Shown piece by piece: positions 1 to 8,286 of a stretch of DNA of 64,000 nt. Made by a program: the position numbers and the translations under genes. Origin of the DNA: GCA-020345945 sp964596985 (lineage in GTDB: Archaea > Thermoproteota > Bathyarchaeia > RBG-16-48-13 > GCA-020345945); NCBI GenBank assembly GCA_964596985.1, contig CAZQWG010000009.1:1-64000 (forward strand), read 5' to 3'. Below the pieces are notes generated by a model that ran no database searches, was not told the origin of the DNA, and saw only the letters and a list, made by a program, of their open reading frames with translations. The number at the start of each line of letters is the position of its first letter. Position 1 is the first letter of the stretch.

Positions 1-594
1 GCCTTGGGTACGCTTGTTGTTGGGGCTGCAAAGTACGAATTCGGGGTTCTCCCTGTCTTCTCTCATTCCTCGGATCATTACATAAGATCATATGTCGTCT
101 TGACGTTGAACCTGAGGGAGGCAGATTCTTGTCTCCGGAACTTGGGTTACGTGGTGCATTGCTACTCATGTTTTCACCGCGGATTTCACCAAGGACCTTT
201 TCCTTCCCTCCCTGATGTTTGTCCGATGTGTGGAAAGAGCGTGGGTGTAGCAGGGCCACTCTGGATGGGAGACCTCTTTGATCGCCGCTTAGTCGAGCGA
301 GTACGGAGACAGTGTCTTGCGTCCGATTGCTTTGATCCACGCCTACAGAAACTCTTGGATGTGATCTTGATGGAACAGGATGCTCCTGCGACCTATTATG
401 TTATTGATAGGCTTACGGACAGGTTGAATGTCCCGATACCTCGGACGGTCGAGATATTCGGTGCCCTTTCTGAGCTAGGGTATAAGGTGACTCCGACTCA
501 TTTCCACCCGAAAGGGATCCGAACGGATGCCCCTTCGAAGGTTGTCCTAGAGACCGTTCTTAGACTTTCCTCCTTGAAACCTGGTCGCCAGTAG
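1..594 (+). CDS. trm1: tRNA (guanine26-N2)-dimethyltransferase, C-terminal part (partial)
   Basis: C-terminal part of the SAM-dependent enzyme that makes N2,N2-dimethylguanosine at position 26 of tRNA. The frame is open from the first base, so the N-terminal SAM-binding half lies outside the window. Visible family features are two Cys pairs (about residues 53/56 and 73/76 of the fragment), the GPLWMGDLFD block after them, and the closing THFHPKGIRTDAP block, which is the Trm1 C-terminal signature. The 3' end overlaps the convergent rlmE gene by 48 bases. The identification rests on these blocks and is firm; only the missing N-terminus limits it. Confidence 0.9.
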   Translation, partial: ALGTLVVGAAKYEFGVLPVFSHSSDHYIRSYVVLTLNLREADSCLRNLGYVVHCYSCFHRGFHQGPFPSLPDVCPMCGKSVGVAGPLWMGDLFDRRLVERVRRQCLASDCFDPRLQKLLDVILMEQDAPATYYVIDRLTDRLNVPIPRTVEIFGALSELGYKVTPTHFHPKGIRTDAPSKVVLETVLRLSSLKPGRQ

Positions 595-1176
595 GTACAT
601 CTCTGCGCTTCTCTTTCTGGTAGCAGGTGGTCTGACCATCCTTACGTTGGAAAAATGGTCTTTTAGCTCGCCGACTAACCGGTCTGTGCCTTCGCCTTGA
701 AATACCTTCGTCAGGAATGCTCCCTTATGCTTCAACACCTCCCTTACTATGGTGAGGGCTACTCTAACTAGATCTAGCTGTTTGAGGTGGTCTATCTGCC
801 AGATTCCGGACACATTCGGGGAGAGATCTGAAAGGGTGATATCCGCTTTTCCGGGAAGCGCCTCGATTATCATCTCGACGGTCTTCGGGTCTTCCACGTC
901 TGCGACAATGGTCTTTGTATTCTTCTGTTTTAACCCCTTGACCGGTCTCTTATCGACTCCTAGGACGTATCCTTGGTCGCCGACCAGCTGGCTGGAGACT
1001 TGCATCCATCCCCCTGGTGAGCATCCTAGGTCGAGAACTACGTCTCCTAGTCTTATCAGGTTGAAGCGTTTCGAGATCTGGAGGAGCTTATAGGCCGATC
1101 TGCTCCTGTAGCCTTCTCTTTTCGCGAGTCGATAGTAGTGATCGTTCCTTCTATTCCTAGACGTACGTCTGGTCAA
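547..1176 (-). CDS. rlmE: FtsJ/RrmJ-type 2'-O-ribose methyltransferase
   Basis: SAM-dependent 2'-O-methyltransferase of the FtsJ/RrmJ (RlmE) family, 209 aa, the usual size for an archaeal single-domain member; the expected substrate is large-subunit rRNA. The SAM-binding loop DLGCSPGGW is at residues 49-57. The catalytic K-D-K-E tetrad of the family is complete: K30 in RSAYK, D117 in SDLSP, K157 in FLTKVFQG and E192 in SAEMYL. Its ATG overlaps the stop of the upstream TFE-beta gene by 4 bases, so the two are probably translationally coupled. Which nucleotide it modifies cannot be read from sequence. Confidence 0.92.
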   Translation of the reverse strand: MTRRTSRNRRNDHYYRLAKREGYRSRSAYKLLQISKRFNLIRLGDVVLDLGCSPGGWMQVSSQLVGDQGYVLGVDKRPVKGLKQKNTKTIVADVEDPKTVEMIIEALPGKADITLSDLSPNVSGIWQIDHLKQLDLVRVALTIVREVLKHKGAFLTKVFQGEGTDRLVGELKDHFSNVRMVRPPATRKRSAEMYLLATRFQGGKSKNGL

Positions 1177-1541
1177 GGAGCCTCTTCAACTTCTTTCTTA
1201 TTCTCGTCTTCCAGAATCCACTTTGTGAGGAGTTCGCATTGATTCGGGTTCAGTTCTCCTCCTTTACCGCATCTGTCTAGGTGCTTACATGAAAAGCAGG
1301 GGCAATTGACTATCGACTCAATGGTTATAGGCTGCTTCTTAGCGGTCAGCCTGTACGTCCATCGGCCCTCAGAGAGCTCTTTCTCCCTCCCCACTACGCC
1401 TCTCTTCTCAAGTTTCAATGCTATTCTGGACCCTTCTCGGCTGGTTGCGTCCAGTTTCCTCCAAAGGTCGGCTTGAAGTACTCCCTCTGACCCGGAGTCA
1501 ACTATAATCTTGAGGGCTCGGTGTTCCAGCTCGTTTATCAT
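1173..1541 (-). CDS. Transcription factor E beta subunit-like (Rpc34 family, winged helix plus Fe-S cysteines)
   Basis: Probable TFE-beta, the archaeal relative of RNA polymerase III subunit hRPC39/Rpc34, which with TFE-alpha helps open promoter DNA. Residues about 1-70 form one winged helix, with a REGSRIALKLEKRG recognition-helix region typical of the family. It is followed by a cysteine cluster C80-x-C82-x2-C85-x5-C91-x10-C102; crenarchaeal TFE-beta binds a 4Fe-4S cluster at such a site. A longer GTG start at 1556 is possible, but a TATA-like CTATAAG at 1564-1570 lies about 25 bases before the ATG at 1541, so a leaderless mRNA starting there fits better. Overlaps rlmE by 4 bases. Confidence 0.75.
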   Translation of the reverse strand: MINELEHRALKIIVDSGSEGVLQADLWRKLDATSREGSRIALKLEKRGVVGREKELSEGRWTYRLTAKKQPITIESIVNCPCFSCKHLDRCGKGGELNPNQCELLTKWILEDENKKEVEEAP

Positions 1542-1563
1542 GCTGCTCTTCGACACGGTTCAC

Positions 1564-1570
1564 CTTATAG
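1564..1570 (-). promoter_or_regulatory. TATA box for TFE-beta/rlmE
   Basis: CTATAAG read on the minus strand. Its centre is about 25 bases upstream of the ATG at 1541, the spacing of archaeal TATA to transcription start, which implies a leaderless transcript. Confidence 0.5.
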
Positions 1571-1680
1571 ACCCCTACCCTATGGTAAGGCTTTGTTAAA
1601 AAGATTCATTTTCTATGTCTTTGATAACAACGTATCGTGTCTTCGTAAGGAGTACTTCAACCCTATTGGGCACGATATCA

Positions 1681-2091
1681 TTATTCCCCGGTTTCAAGCT
1701 CGGATCTTGATGTGAGCCATACATAGAGGAAAAGGATCAGAGGTAATAGAGACATTATCAGGGTAAGCAAGAACAGTATGGGTGGGAAAGAGCCAAATCC
1801 AAACAAGAAGGGGAAGAAACCGACTATCACAACACCCTCTCCAACCCCGAATATCCCTCCGAGTATTGCCGCGACGGTCATCAACCCGAACCCGCCGAAG
1901 ATTAGGGCGGTTCCTAGCCTTATCAGTCCCTGAGGAGATATCTTGGAGACACCTTCGTCTACGGTTTTCCTTGAACACTCAAGACAAAGCCCGAGTTTCT
2001 TATCAAAACAATTTGTACAGACTCTGCTTCCACAGTTCTTGCAGAAGTGTATGATTCCGTCCTTCCCGCAGATCCTACACGACCCGATCAA
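1681..2091 (-). CDS. Membrane protein with N-terminal double zinc finger
   Basis: 136-aa protein I cannot assign to a named family. The first 40 residues carry four CxxC-type pairs (CRIC, CKNC, CTNC, CLEC), the pattern of a B-box/RING-like double zinc-binding module facing the cytoplasm. Two long hydrophobic, Gly-rich segments follow (about residues 57-95 and 100-127), so it is probably a two- to three-pass membrane protein. It sits 11 bases downstream of a DUF131 membrane protein on the same strand and likely shares its transcript. Function unknown. Confidence 0.65.
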   Translation of the reverse strand: MIGSCRICGKDGIIHFCKNCGSRVCTNCFDKKLGLCLECSRKTVDEGVSKISPQGLIRLGTALIFGGFGLMTVAAILGGIFGVGEGVVIVGFFPFLFGFGSFPPILFLLTLIMSLLPLILFLYVWLTSRSELETGE

Positions 2092-2102
2092 CTTCTTCTC
2101 TC

Positions 2103-2369
2103 CTACACTAGAAAGAGGGGAACTACGAAGAGCAGGAGAAATAGGACGATAAACCCGATCGCGATCGCCAGCAATAGTCTAGATGTCTGTTTGTCTGATC
2201 CGAATACGATTGGTATCGGCCCAATCATTATGAGGCCTCCAACCCTCCCTCTCTTTTCTTTCTCTGGAGGTTTATTGGTGACCCCCCAGATCGTTCCTAC
2301 GACTGTGAGTAAGAACCCGAGGAGGAAGAGAAGCATTCCTAGTGAGAAGAGTGTCCCTGTCAATTCCAT
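2103..2369 (-). CDS. DUF131 (TIGR00304) small membrane protein
   Basis: 88-aa archaeal membrane protein of the DUF131/TIGR00304 family. It has an N-terminal membrane helix (about residues 7-29), a charged PPEKEKRGR linker, the family hallmark GGLIMIGPIPIVFGSD (about residues 44-59), and a second helix to the C-terminus. The family has no established biochemical function. It lies just upstream of the zinc-finger membrane protein at 1681-2091, and the two probably form one unit. Confidence 0.75.
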   Translation of the reverse strand: MELTGTLFSLGMLLFLLGFLLTVVGTIWGVTNKPPEKEKRGRVGGLIMIGPIPIVFGSDKQTSRLLLAIAIGFIVLFLLLFVVPLFLV

Positions 2370-2524
2370 TCATTCTATCCTCCTGATGTCTGATTGATCT
2401 AGATGATTCGACGAGTTTGTGTATTGTTCTCGGTGTCTGGATGTATTCTACTCTTATTTCATGTCGGTTGTTCTCACTGAAAAACGAAGCGATACCCTAC
2501 CGCTTTGCAGGGGATATGGTACGC

Positions 2525-2677
2525 TTAGGACCTGGTTGTAAGCCATCTCAAGAAGAGGAGAAATAAGATTGCTGCCGAAGTCCAAATCGCTACTGCAATG
2601 ATTATGTAGAATCTCCTTGCTTCTTTGCTTAGCAGCGCCAATCCTTGTTCTATCCTATTCACCCGGTCTCGTTGCAA
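2525..2677 (-). CDS. Small coiled-coil/single-TM ORF downstream of the ECF S component
   Basis: A 50-codon open frame missing from a standard ATG scan. With a TTG at 2677 (or GTG at 2662) it begins with a charged heptad-like stretch (QRDRVNRIEQGLALLSKEA), then one hydrophobic helix of about 24 residues, then RWLTTRS and TAA. The same frame reads back into the end of the S-component gene, where it also looks polar and coding-like, but no start was seen there. The residue pattern (amphipathic segment plus single TM helix) is better than expected by chance. The start codon, expression and function are all uncertain; a small accessory subunit of the neighbouring transporter is one possibility. 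Confidence 0.35.
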   Translation of the reverse strand: MQRDRVNRIEQGLALLSKEARRFYIIIAVAIWTSAAILFLLFLRWLTTRS

Positions 2678-2693
2678 GCCTAGATTATCATCT

Positions 2694-3263
2694 TCAAGGT
2701 TTTTGGGCTCTTTCTCTTTGGGCGAGTTCGACCGCTGACTCCGCTGCCTTTGAGCAGAGTGCCGCTATGATCGAGTTCACGCTTGATGCAACCAAGAGGT
2801 ATGGTACTAGGGATAAAGCCCCTCCCCAACCGATTACTGGGGCGGCTAATGGAAACAATAAGGTGTTGGCTAGGATAGCGACTATGACGGCAGGGATTAG
2901 ACCGAATCTTACTCTTGTCGATCCTGCTAGCCATCCTGTCACCCCCATTCCAAGCGCAATGGGTACGTGGAGAATCCCTAGCTGAGGTCCATGAGCCAAG
3001 ACTGTTGCGACATGTCCGATCAGCAACACTATGCCTCCGTCGATTGGTCCGAACAGGAAAGCTGCCATGAATCCTGGTAGTGAATCGAACCCTACCGTGC
3101 CCACCGGGCTTGGAAATGGCACAAATGTGCCGAGCGCGGTCAACGCCGATAGTATGGATATCCGGGAAATTCTGGCGGTCGAGAATCTTCTCTTGCGTTC
3201 GTTCTCTTCCCCTTCCTCTGTTTTTTCTGTATCTCTATCAGGATGGTTCATTGTGTTCACCAT
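2694..3263 (-). CDS. ECF-type transporter S component, probably for a cobamide precursor
   Basis: 189-aa integral membrane protein with the look of an energy-coupling-factor S component. It has a basic N-terminus (RKRRFSTARISRISILSALTALG, the region before TM1 where S components carry a conserved Ala-rich start), then about six hydrophobic segments. Its ATG overlaps the 3' end of cobY by 7 bases, placing it in the cobamide operon. S components such as CbrT (cobalamin) and CblT (alpha-ribazole) show that this fold can carry B12 or its lower-ligand nucleoside, so a related substrate is inferred. No ECF A/A' or T subunit is nearby; they would have to be shared from elsewhere. Confidence 0.65.
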   Translation of the reverse strand: MVNTMNHPDRDTEKTEEGEENERKRRFSTARISRISILSALTALGTFVPFPSPVGTVGFDSLPGFMAAFLFGPIDGGIVLLIGHVATVLAHGPQLGILHVPIALGMGVTGWLAGSTRVRFGLIPAVIVAILANTLLFPLAAPVIGWGGALSLVPYLLVASSVNSIIAALCSKAAESAVELAQRERAQKP

Positions 3264-3898
3264 GCTTCTTTCCTAAGCGGTTCGGCTTCTTCTTGTCGGG
3301 CTAACTCTTGGGCTTTCTCTACGTCTTCTCGGGAGTTTATATTTGCAGCGATTTCAGTTCTATCCAATACGAGTACCTCTTCCTCTAATTCCTTCTCATC
3401 GATTCTGGTTCCATCCAAGACATTGATCCCTGCTGGAATTATCGGGCCGTACCTCTGTGAGTAGTTACTGTTCGAGAGGAATCCTTGTTGCTCGTAGAAG
3501 TCTCTTCTCACAGCAACCATGAGAGCAGGCTTGTTGCATCTCTCGTATTTCTCGAGTACTAGATCAATTAGCTCCGGTGTTATCAGCGGTAGATCAGCCG
3601 AGACGATGAGAACGGTTTTCAGTTTCTCGTTCTTGATGACGTATCTCATGTCTTGGATGTAGCCTTCTCCAGGGGCTTCGATTGTTTCAACCGTGCTTGT
3701 GGAAGCCATTTTCTCTGCTGTAGCTGGCGTATTGGGGCTGACGACGACAAGGGTCCTCCCTACCTTTGTGGATCTCTTGATCGCATCCAGTACTCTCTCG
3801 ACCATTGGTTTTCCAAGGATCGGGATCAAGGGTTTCTCTAGACGGTGGCTCATCCTGGTCCCTCTTCCTCCTGCCATTATGAGTGCTGTCGCTCTCAA
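3257..3898 (-). CDS. cobY: Adenosylcobinamide-phosphate guanylyltransferase, archaeal type
   Basis: 213-aa nucleotidyltransferase that converts adenosylcobinamide phosphate and GTP into AdoCbi-GDP. This is the archaeal, non-homologous replacement for bacterial CobU and lacks kinase activity. The N-terminal MAGGRGTRM loop with the following EKPLIPILGKPM is the sugar-nucleotidyltransferase-type NTP-binding signature, and SADLPLIT (about residues 100-107) carries the metal-binding Asp. The start overlaps the end of cobS by 4 bases; the end overlaps the S component by 7. Its position directly after cobS confirms the assignment. Confidence 0.9.
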   Translation of the reverse strand: MRATALIMAGGRGTRMSHRLEKPLIPILGKPMVERVLDAIKRSTKVGRTLVVVSPNTPATAEKMASTSTVETIEAPGEGYIQDMRYVIKNEKLKTVLIVSADLPLITPELIDLVLEKYERCNKPALMVAVRRDFYEQQGFLSNSNYSQRYGPIIPAGINVLDGTRIDEKELEEEVLVLDRTEIAANINSREDVEKAQELARQEEAEPLRKEAW

Positions 3899-4656
3899 CG
3901 GTGTACACCTGTGATGAGTATGAGTACGAGGACTCTTGAGATCTCGTTTGACGCCCCGAAGACGTCTCCCGTTAGACCGTTGAGGTTCCTCCTCGCTATC
4001 TCCAGGAGTGCTAGACTACCGATTATCCCTGCTGTGACCGAGTATATCCCGATCCATCCGAGAGCCATCCATGCTGTAAGAATCGTGAATACGAGGCTGA
4101 AGAGGAATCGCCTTGTCTTCCGGCTCATCTTTTCGGTGAATCTGCTTCCCATGCCCGGGCTGGCAGGTCTCCCAGACCAAGCTAGAAGTACCATGGACAG
4201 CTTCGATGTCGTCTCGGATACGATTAGCGAGGGGATCAGGGTCTCTATGCTTAGTTTACTCATCAAGACTATGGTCAGGGTGATGAAGAAGACCCCTATG
4301 AAGATTCCTCCTACGCCCAAGCCTGGGTCTCTCATCGCTTTGATCTTCCTATTCGGCGTGCTATGGGTCATTATTCCGTCCCCAAAGTCAAACAGGCCAT
4401 CGATGTGTTGAAGACCTGTGATCCCTAGGAGAGCACCGTAGCTGAGGATGCCTGCTAAGTCCTTAGGGAGGTAGAGGAATAAGATGTAGGCAGGAATCCC
4501 TGCTAGAAGTCCTATGAATGCTCCTACTGCTGGAAAGAGATGCATGTTCTCTGCCGACTGGTCGAGGGCGTCGTCCGGCATCCCTACGGGGATCGTTGTG
4601 AGGAACGAGAGCAGACTCCGAGCTACTCTTGTAACGTTCAAGCTATATTTCCTCAA
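3895..4656 (-). CDS. cobS: Cobalamin-5'-phosphate synthase
   Basis: 253-aa polytopic membrane enzyme that joins AdoCbi-GDP with alpha-ribazole (or its phosphate), the last step of nucleotide-loop assembly. Family marks are the N-terminal LLSFLTTIPVG, the GLQHIDGLFDFGDGIM acidic motif (about residues 83-98, metal and substrate binding), KAMRDPGLGVGG, and about six membrane segments. It overlaps cobY by 4 bases and the end of cbiS by 14, so the three are read as one message. Confidence 0.92.
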   Translation of the reverse strand: MRKYSLNVTRVARSLLSFLTTIPVGMPDDALDQSAENMHLFPAVGAFIGLLAGIPAYILFLYLPKDLAGILSYGALLGITGLQHIDGLFDFGDGIMTHSTPNRKIKAMRDPGLGVGGIFIGVFFITLTIVLMSKLSIETLIPSLIVSETTSKLSMVLLAWSGRPASPGMGSRFTEKMSRKTRRFLFSLVFTILTAWMALGWIGIYSVTAGIIGSLALLEIARRNLNGLTGDVFGASNEISRVLVLILITGVHR

Positions 4657-5770
4657 GTCTGGTCGAGTACATCTTTGACGATATCCCTGCAGCTATGCCT
4701 GCGATGACATCATCCATGACTGGTCCAAGTTCCCGGAGGATGCCGGGTTTCTCTCTGTCGAATCTGTTGAATTCGAAAATCGCCTTGGCTCCTCCGATAT
4801 AGTCTGCTATCTGTCTCCCAATCATCTCGTCTGCTAGAAGATAGAGTGGGTCTTTAACGAATTCCTTAGAGTCCATCTGGGGTATGAGGTTCATCCTGCC
4901 GTCTTCTTCAAGCCGCATTCCTGCCGAGATTATACAACAGACGTTGACATCGTTGAGAGCTTTCTCGAGTTCTCTCCTAAGGATTCTCTCGGCATCGCTT
5001 CTCCTCTCAACACCGGGGTGGGGAACAAAGAGTTCCAAGGCGGTCTTCAATATCTCTTCGATAGGGATTCCTCTCTCTTCTAGACGAGACGCCATAGGTC
5101 TTCCGGACACCAATCCTTCCTGTTTTTTCAGGGACTCCTGTATTGAGTTCTCAACCGTTCTGCCAAGGGTATTTCCGATGTCTGTGGCTGACCCGGCGTA
5201 CCGAAGGGGCTTGCCGTCTCCGAGACAACAAATAGCGACTGTATCTGTGCTGGTTCCAGTAGCTAGTATCCCAGTCTTTCTTGTTCTGATGTCGAGTCTC
5301 CTCAAGATAGCGCTCTTGGCTTCTGTTGCGGTCAGGACTGCGTTGACCATACAGCTCCCGGTCATATCCCCTTCGTAGACGACGACGAGGTTGATAGTCC
5401 CTATGCCTTGGGTCGAATGTGGTTCCCCTGGTCGAGTTGCGTTCGATATCCCCGCGGTCGCGACTACGAGTAGGTTTTTACCGGAGACCGCGCTTGTTGA
5501 GGTCGAGACGTTCTCCAGGTCCACGGCGGTGAGCATGCCTACGAGGGGGCTGGGAAGCCCTAATTCCTCTGCTCTCTTTCGAAGTATCTCCTCTGGGTTC
5601 TCGTGGTCGTAGTTGCTGGGGACGTGGCAGCTGATTATCGTTCTAGCCTGTCTAACTCCGCCGTTTAGTACCGCTGAGCTCATGACTTTGAACGGTTTGT
5701 CGTAGCCGATAACCAGGGTATCGTTCTTTACTTCGACCAAGAGGTTCTTGATCGGGGTGTCTATCTTCAA
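4643..5770 (-). CDS. cbiS: Bifunctional CbiZ-CobZ fusion (CbiS): adenosylcobinamide amidohydrolase / alpha-ribazole-phosphate phosphatase
   Basis: 375-aa two-domain protein. Residues about 1-220 are CbiZ-like (NLLVVATAGISNATR, then TGTSTDTV), the amidohydrolase that cuts the aminopropanol side chain from cobinamides so that cobyric acid can be remade. Residues about 225-375 match the PgpA/CobZ phosphatase fold (LADEMIGRQIADYIGG, PVMDDVIAGIAAG), known in Methanosarcina as the alpha-ribazole-5'-phosphate phosphatase. The same fusion is known in Methanopyrus as CbiS and acts in both reactions. It links salvage to lower-ligand supply and overlaps its neighbours cbiB and cobS. Confidence 0.85.
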   Translation of the reverse strand: MKIDTPIKNLLVEVKNDTLVIGYDKPFKVMSSAVLNGGVRQARTIISCHVPSNYDHENPEEILRKRAEELGLPSPLVGMLTAVDLENVSTSTSAVSGKNLLVVATAGISNATRPGEPHSTQGIGTINLVVVYEGDMTGSCMVNAVLTATEAKSAILRRLDIRTRKTGILATGTSTDTVAICCLGDGKPLRYAGSATDIGNTLGRTVENSIQESLKKQEGLVSGRPMASRLEERGIPIEEILKTALELFVPHPGVERRSDAERILRRELEKALNDVNVCCIISAGMRLEEDGRMNLIPQMDSKEFVKDPLYLLADEMIGRQIADYIGGAKAIFEFNRFDREKPGILRELGPVMDDVIAGIAAGISSKMYSTRLEEI

Positions 5771-6735
5771 GCTCCGATTCCCCCCTTCAGATTTGAGGTG
5801 ACGTACATGAAGAGTGGTGCTATCGAGATCGAGAATAGTAGAATCGACGTTGTATACATTCTAAGTGCTCTTGTAATATGTTCCTTAGAGAGCTTTTCGT
5901 TGTCGTCTCCCAGCCTATAGTGTTTCTTCTTCACGAGCTCGACGCCAAGCGCTCCTGCCATCGCAGACATAGGCCATCCTGCGTTCAGGCTCTCTGTCTT
6001 GGAGTGGTCTCTCTTGAGGACCCTTAGGGATCCCTGATAGTCCTCTCCTAGTATTAGAGCAGAGAGTACGAGGGAGAGCGCGGTTATGCGTGCAGGGAGA
6101 TAGTTTGTGGCTGTGTCAAGTTTCGCGGAGAAGAAGCCTAATTCCTTGTGTGTCTGGTCCTTGTATCCTACCATGGAGTCGAGCGTATTTATCGCCCTAT
6201 ATGCTACGGCTCCTGGCAGGCCAAGGAGTGAAAAGTAGAAGAGTGGGGAGACGGCGCCGTCGACGATTCCCTCGGCGATGGTCTCCACGGAAGCGGAGAT
6301 CATATGCTTTCGGTCCAGTTCTCGGGGGTCTCTCCTAACTAGGAAGGTCAATTGTCTTCTCGCGTCTTCGAGTCTTCCGTCTTCGATAGCGGAGTAGAGG
6401 TTCGTGTTGAACTGGTGCATGCATTTTACGGCGAAGGTTGTCTTTAGGATGACTGCTGTGAATACAAGATAGATTACAGTTCCCCCGAGATTGAGAACCA
6501 ACGTCTCTAGCAGATAGGCTGGAACCGAGAAGAGCAGAATTGTTGTGGCTGTCAACCCAGCTCCCAAGATCAGCCGTGTTCTCTCGTTCTCATTCTTGAG
6601 GGCGAGGTTTTTCGCCTTCAGGATATACTTCCCCATCCAGACCGTTGGATGGATCTTCTCAGGGGGTTCTCCGAGAATCAAGTCTATGACTATTGCGAGG
6701 AAAAGTACGGTGAACCTCATCCATAATGATTGCAA
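5767..6735 (-). CDS. cbiB: Adenosylcobinamide-phosphate synthase
   Basis: 322-aa membrane protein that attaches (R)-1-amino-2-propanol O-2-phosphate (made by CobD) to adenosylcobyric acid. Typical features are the N-terminal IDLILGEPPEKIHPTVWMG block, the ETIAEGIVDGAVSPLFYF segment and the NTLDSMVGYK block, with about four membrane segments. An internal ATG six codons in (MRFTV) is an alternative start. It lies 27 bases downstream of cbiP and overlaps cbiS by 4 bases. Note that bacterial nomenclature also calls this protein CobD. Confidence 0.92.
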   Translation of the reverse strand: MQSLWMRFTVLFLAIVIDLILGEPPEKIHPTVWMGKYILKAKNLALKNENERTRLILGAGLTATTILLFSVPAYLLETLVLNLGGTVIYLVFTAVILKTTFAVKCMHQFNTNLYSAIEDGRLEDARRQLTFLVRRDPRELDRKHMISASVETIAEGIVDGAVSPLFYFSLLGLPGAVAYRAINTLDSMVGYKDQTHKELGFFSAKLDTATNYLPARITALSLVLSALILGEDYQGSLRVLKRDHSKTESLNAGWPMSAMAGALGVELVKKKHYRLGDDNEKLSKEHITRALRMYTTSILLFSISIAPLFMYVTSNLKGGIGA

Positions 6736-6762
6736 CTGGCTGCACCTTGACTGGATTGTTTC

Positions 6763-8286
6763 TCAAAGACCGATTATTCGAGTAATATCTCCAAAGTCTA
6801 GTTTTCGTAGCATGACGCGTGCCAGCCTTTCGAGGCTTTCGTTCCAGACTTCTTCTGTCTTCCATATCTTCGGCGCTCCTATTTTTTCAGTCCTCTTTCT
6901 CGCCAAGAAGTCGACTAGGCTATCGAGAATCGGATTGTTATCGAATAGACCATGGATGCTTGTTCCCAGAACAAGCCCGTCCTTGGTGGATGCCCCCTCC
7001 CATCGTTCTCCCGTATTGTCAGATACGTTGAAGAGGGGTCTCGCGTCTTCTCCTGGCTCTATTTCTCCCATATGGATCTCATATCCTTTGAATTTGGTCT
7101 TGGGCTTCTTCGGAAGAAGCGGGGTGTCTCCGACTACTGACATCTCTATTCTCCTTGTCGTTTTCTCATACGAATCGAATCTGGTGACGATGTCGAGTAG
7201 ACCAAGTCCGTTGGTCGAGGTTTCAGGCCCCCCCTCTATTCCCTTCTCGTCGAGGATTTGCCTACCTAGCATCTGGTAGCCTCCGCAGATTCCTAGGACC
7301 GGCTTATTTGAGCGAACCAGGTTCTTTATCTTCCGGTCTAATCCTCTTTCTTTAAGCCATTTCAGATCGTCTACGGTATTCTTTGTTCCAGGTATGATTA
7401 CTGAATCCAGCGGCTCCATCTCTTCAGCCCTTGTGATGTACCGTAATTCGACTTCAGGGTGTCTCCGTAGCGGATCGAAGTCGGTGAAGTTTGATATCCT
7501 CGGTAGTCTGACCACTCCGACGATTATCTTTGGTTCTTTCTGACCCATTTTTTCCTCTAAGGCTACAGAGTCTTCATCCGGTAAGGCTAGATCCTGCATG
7601 TAAGGGATGACGCCAAGCACCCTCTTCTTGGTGATCTTTTCGAGTTCTAAGATTCCTGGTTGGAGGATCGTTTCGTCTCCTCTGAACTTGTTGATTACGA
7701 ATCCCTTCACGATCCTCTTGTGTCGAGGCTTCAGCAATTGCATTGTGCCAACTATGCTCGCGAACACGCCTCCTCTATCGATGTCTGCTACTAGAATGAC
7801 CGGTGATTTTGTTAGCTCAGCTATCCTCATATTTGCTATCTCTTTCTCGTAGAGGTTCACTTCTGCGGGGCTGCCTGCGCCCTCTATTACTATTATCTCG
7901 AAGTTCTCTGCAAGCGTATCGAAGGCATTCTGGACTGCAGAGAGTCCTTGTTTGAGGGCGAATTCCTCATAGTATATCTTAGCGTCGTAGTCGGCGTATG
8001 GTCTTCCCATTAGGATGACCTGTGAGGTTGAATCCCCCCTCGGCTTTAGCAGTATGGGATTCATCTCGGCTGTAGGTTCGATGCCGGCTGCAAACGCCTG
8101 TGTTGCTTGGGATCTCGCTATCTCGGCTCCGTCCAATGTGACATAAGAGTTCAACGACATATTCTGTGACTTGAAGGGAGCAACTCTGTAGCCCATGTCT
8201 CTGAAGATCTTGCAGAAACCTGCGACAAGTAGACTCTTTCCAGAATACGATGTAGTGCCCTGGACCATCAGGGTTTTTGCTCTCAT
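6763..8286 (-). CDS. cbiP: Adenosylcobyric acid synthase (glutamine-hydrolysing)
   Basis: 507-aa enzyme that amidates the b, d, e and g carboxylates of adenosylcobyrinate a,c-diamide using glutamine and ATP. The N-terminal dethiobiotin-synthetase-like ATPase domain has its P-loop variant GTTSYSGKS at residues 10-18. The C-terminal class I glutamine amidotransferase domain has the nucleophile C334 in LGICGGYQ and the triad His at about 445 in GTSIHGLFD. Length is normal. The start overlaps the cysteine-rich gene upstream by 4 bases. Upper corrin-ring genes are not in this window. Confidence 0.95.
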   Translation of the reverse strand: MRAKTLMVQGTTSYSGKSLLVAGFCKIFRDMGYRVAPFKSQNMSLNSYVTLDGAEIARSQATQAFAAGIEPTAEMNPILLKPRGDSTSQVILMGRPYADYDAKIYYEEFALKQGLSAVQNAFDTLAENFEIIVIEGAGSPAEVNLYEKEIANMRIAELTKSPVILVADIDRGGVFASIVGTMQLLKPRHKRIVKGFVINKFRGDETILQPGILELEKITKKRVLGVIPYMQDLALPDEDSVALEEKMGQKEPKIIVGVVRLPRISNFTDFDPLRRHPEVELRYITRAEEMEPLDSVIIPGTKNTVDDLKWLKERGLDRKIKNLVRSNKPVLGICGGYQMLGRQILDEKGIEGGPETSTNGLGLLDIVTRFDSYEKTTRRIEMSVVGDTPLLPKKPKTKFKGYEIHMGEIEPGEDARPLFNVSDNTGERWEGASTKDGLVLGTSIHGLFDNNPILDSLVDFLARKRTEKIGAPKIWKTEEVWNESLERLARVMLRKLDFGDITRIIGL

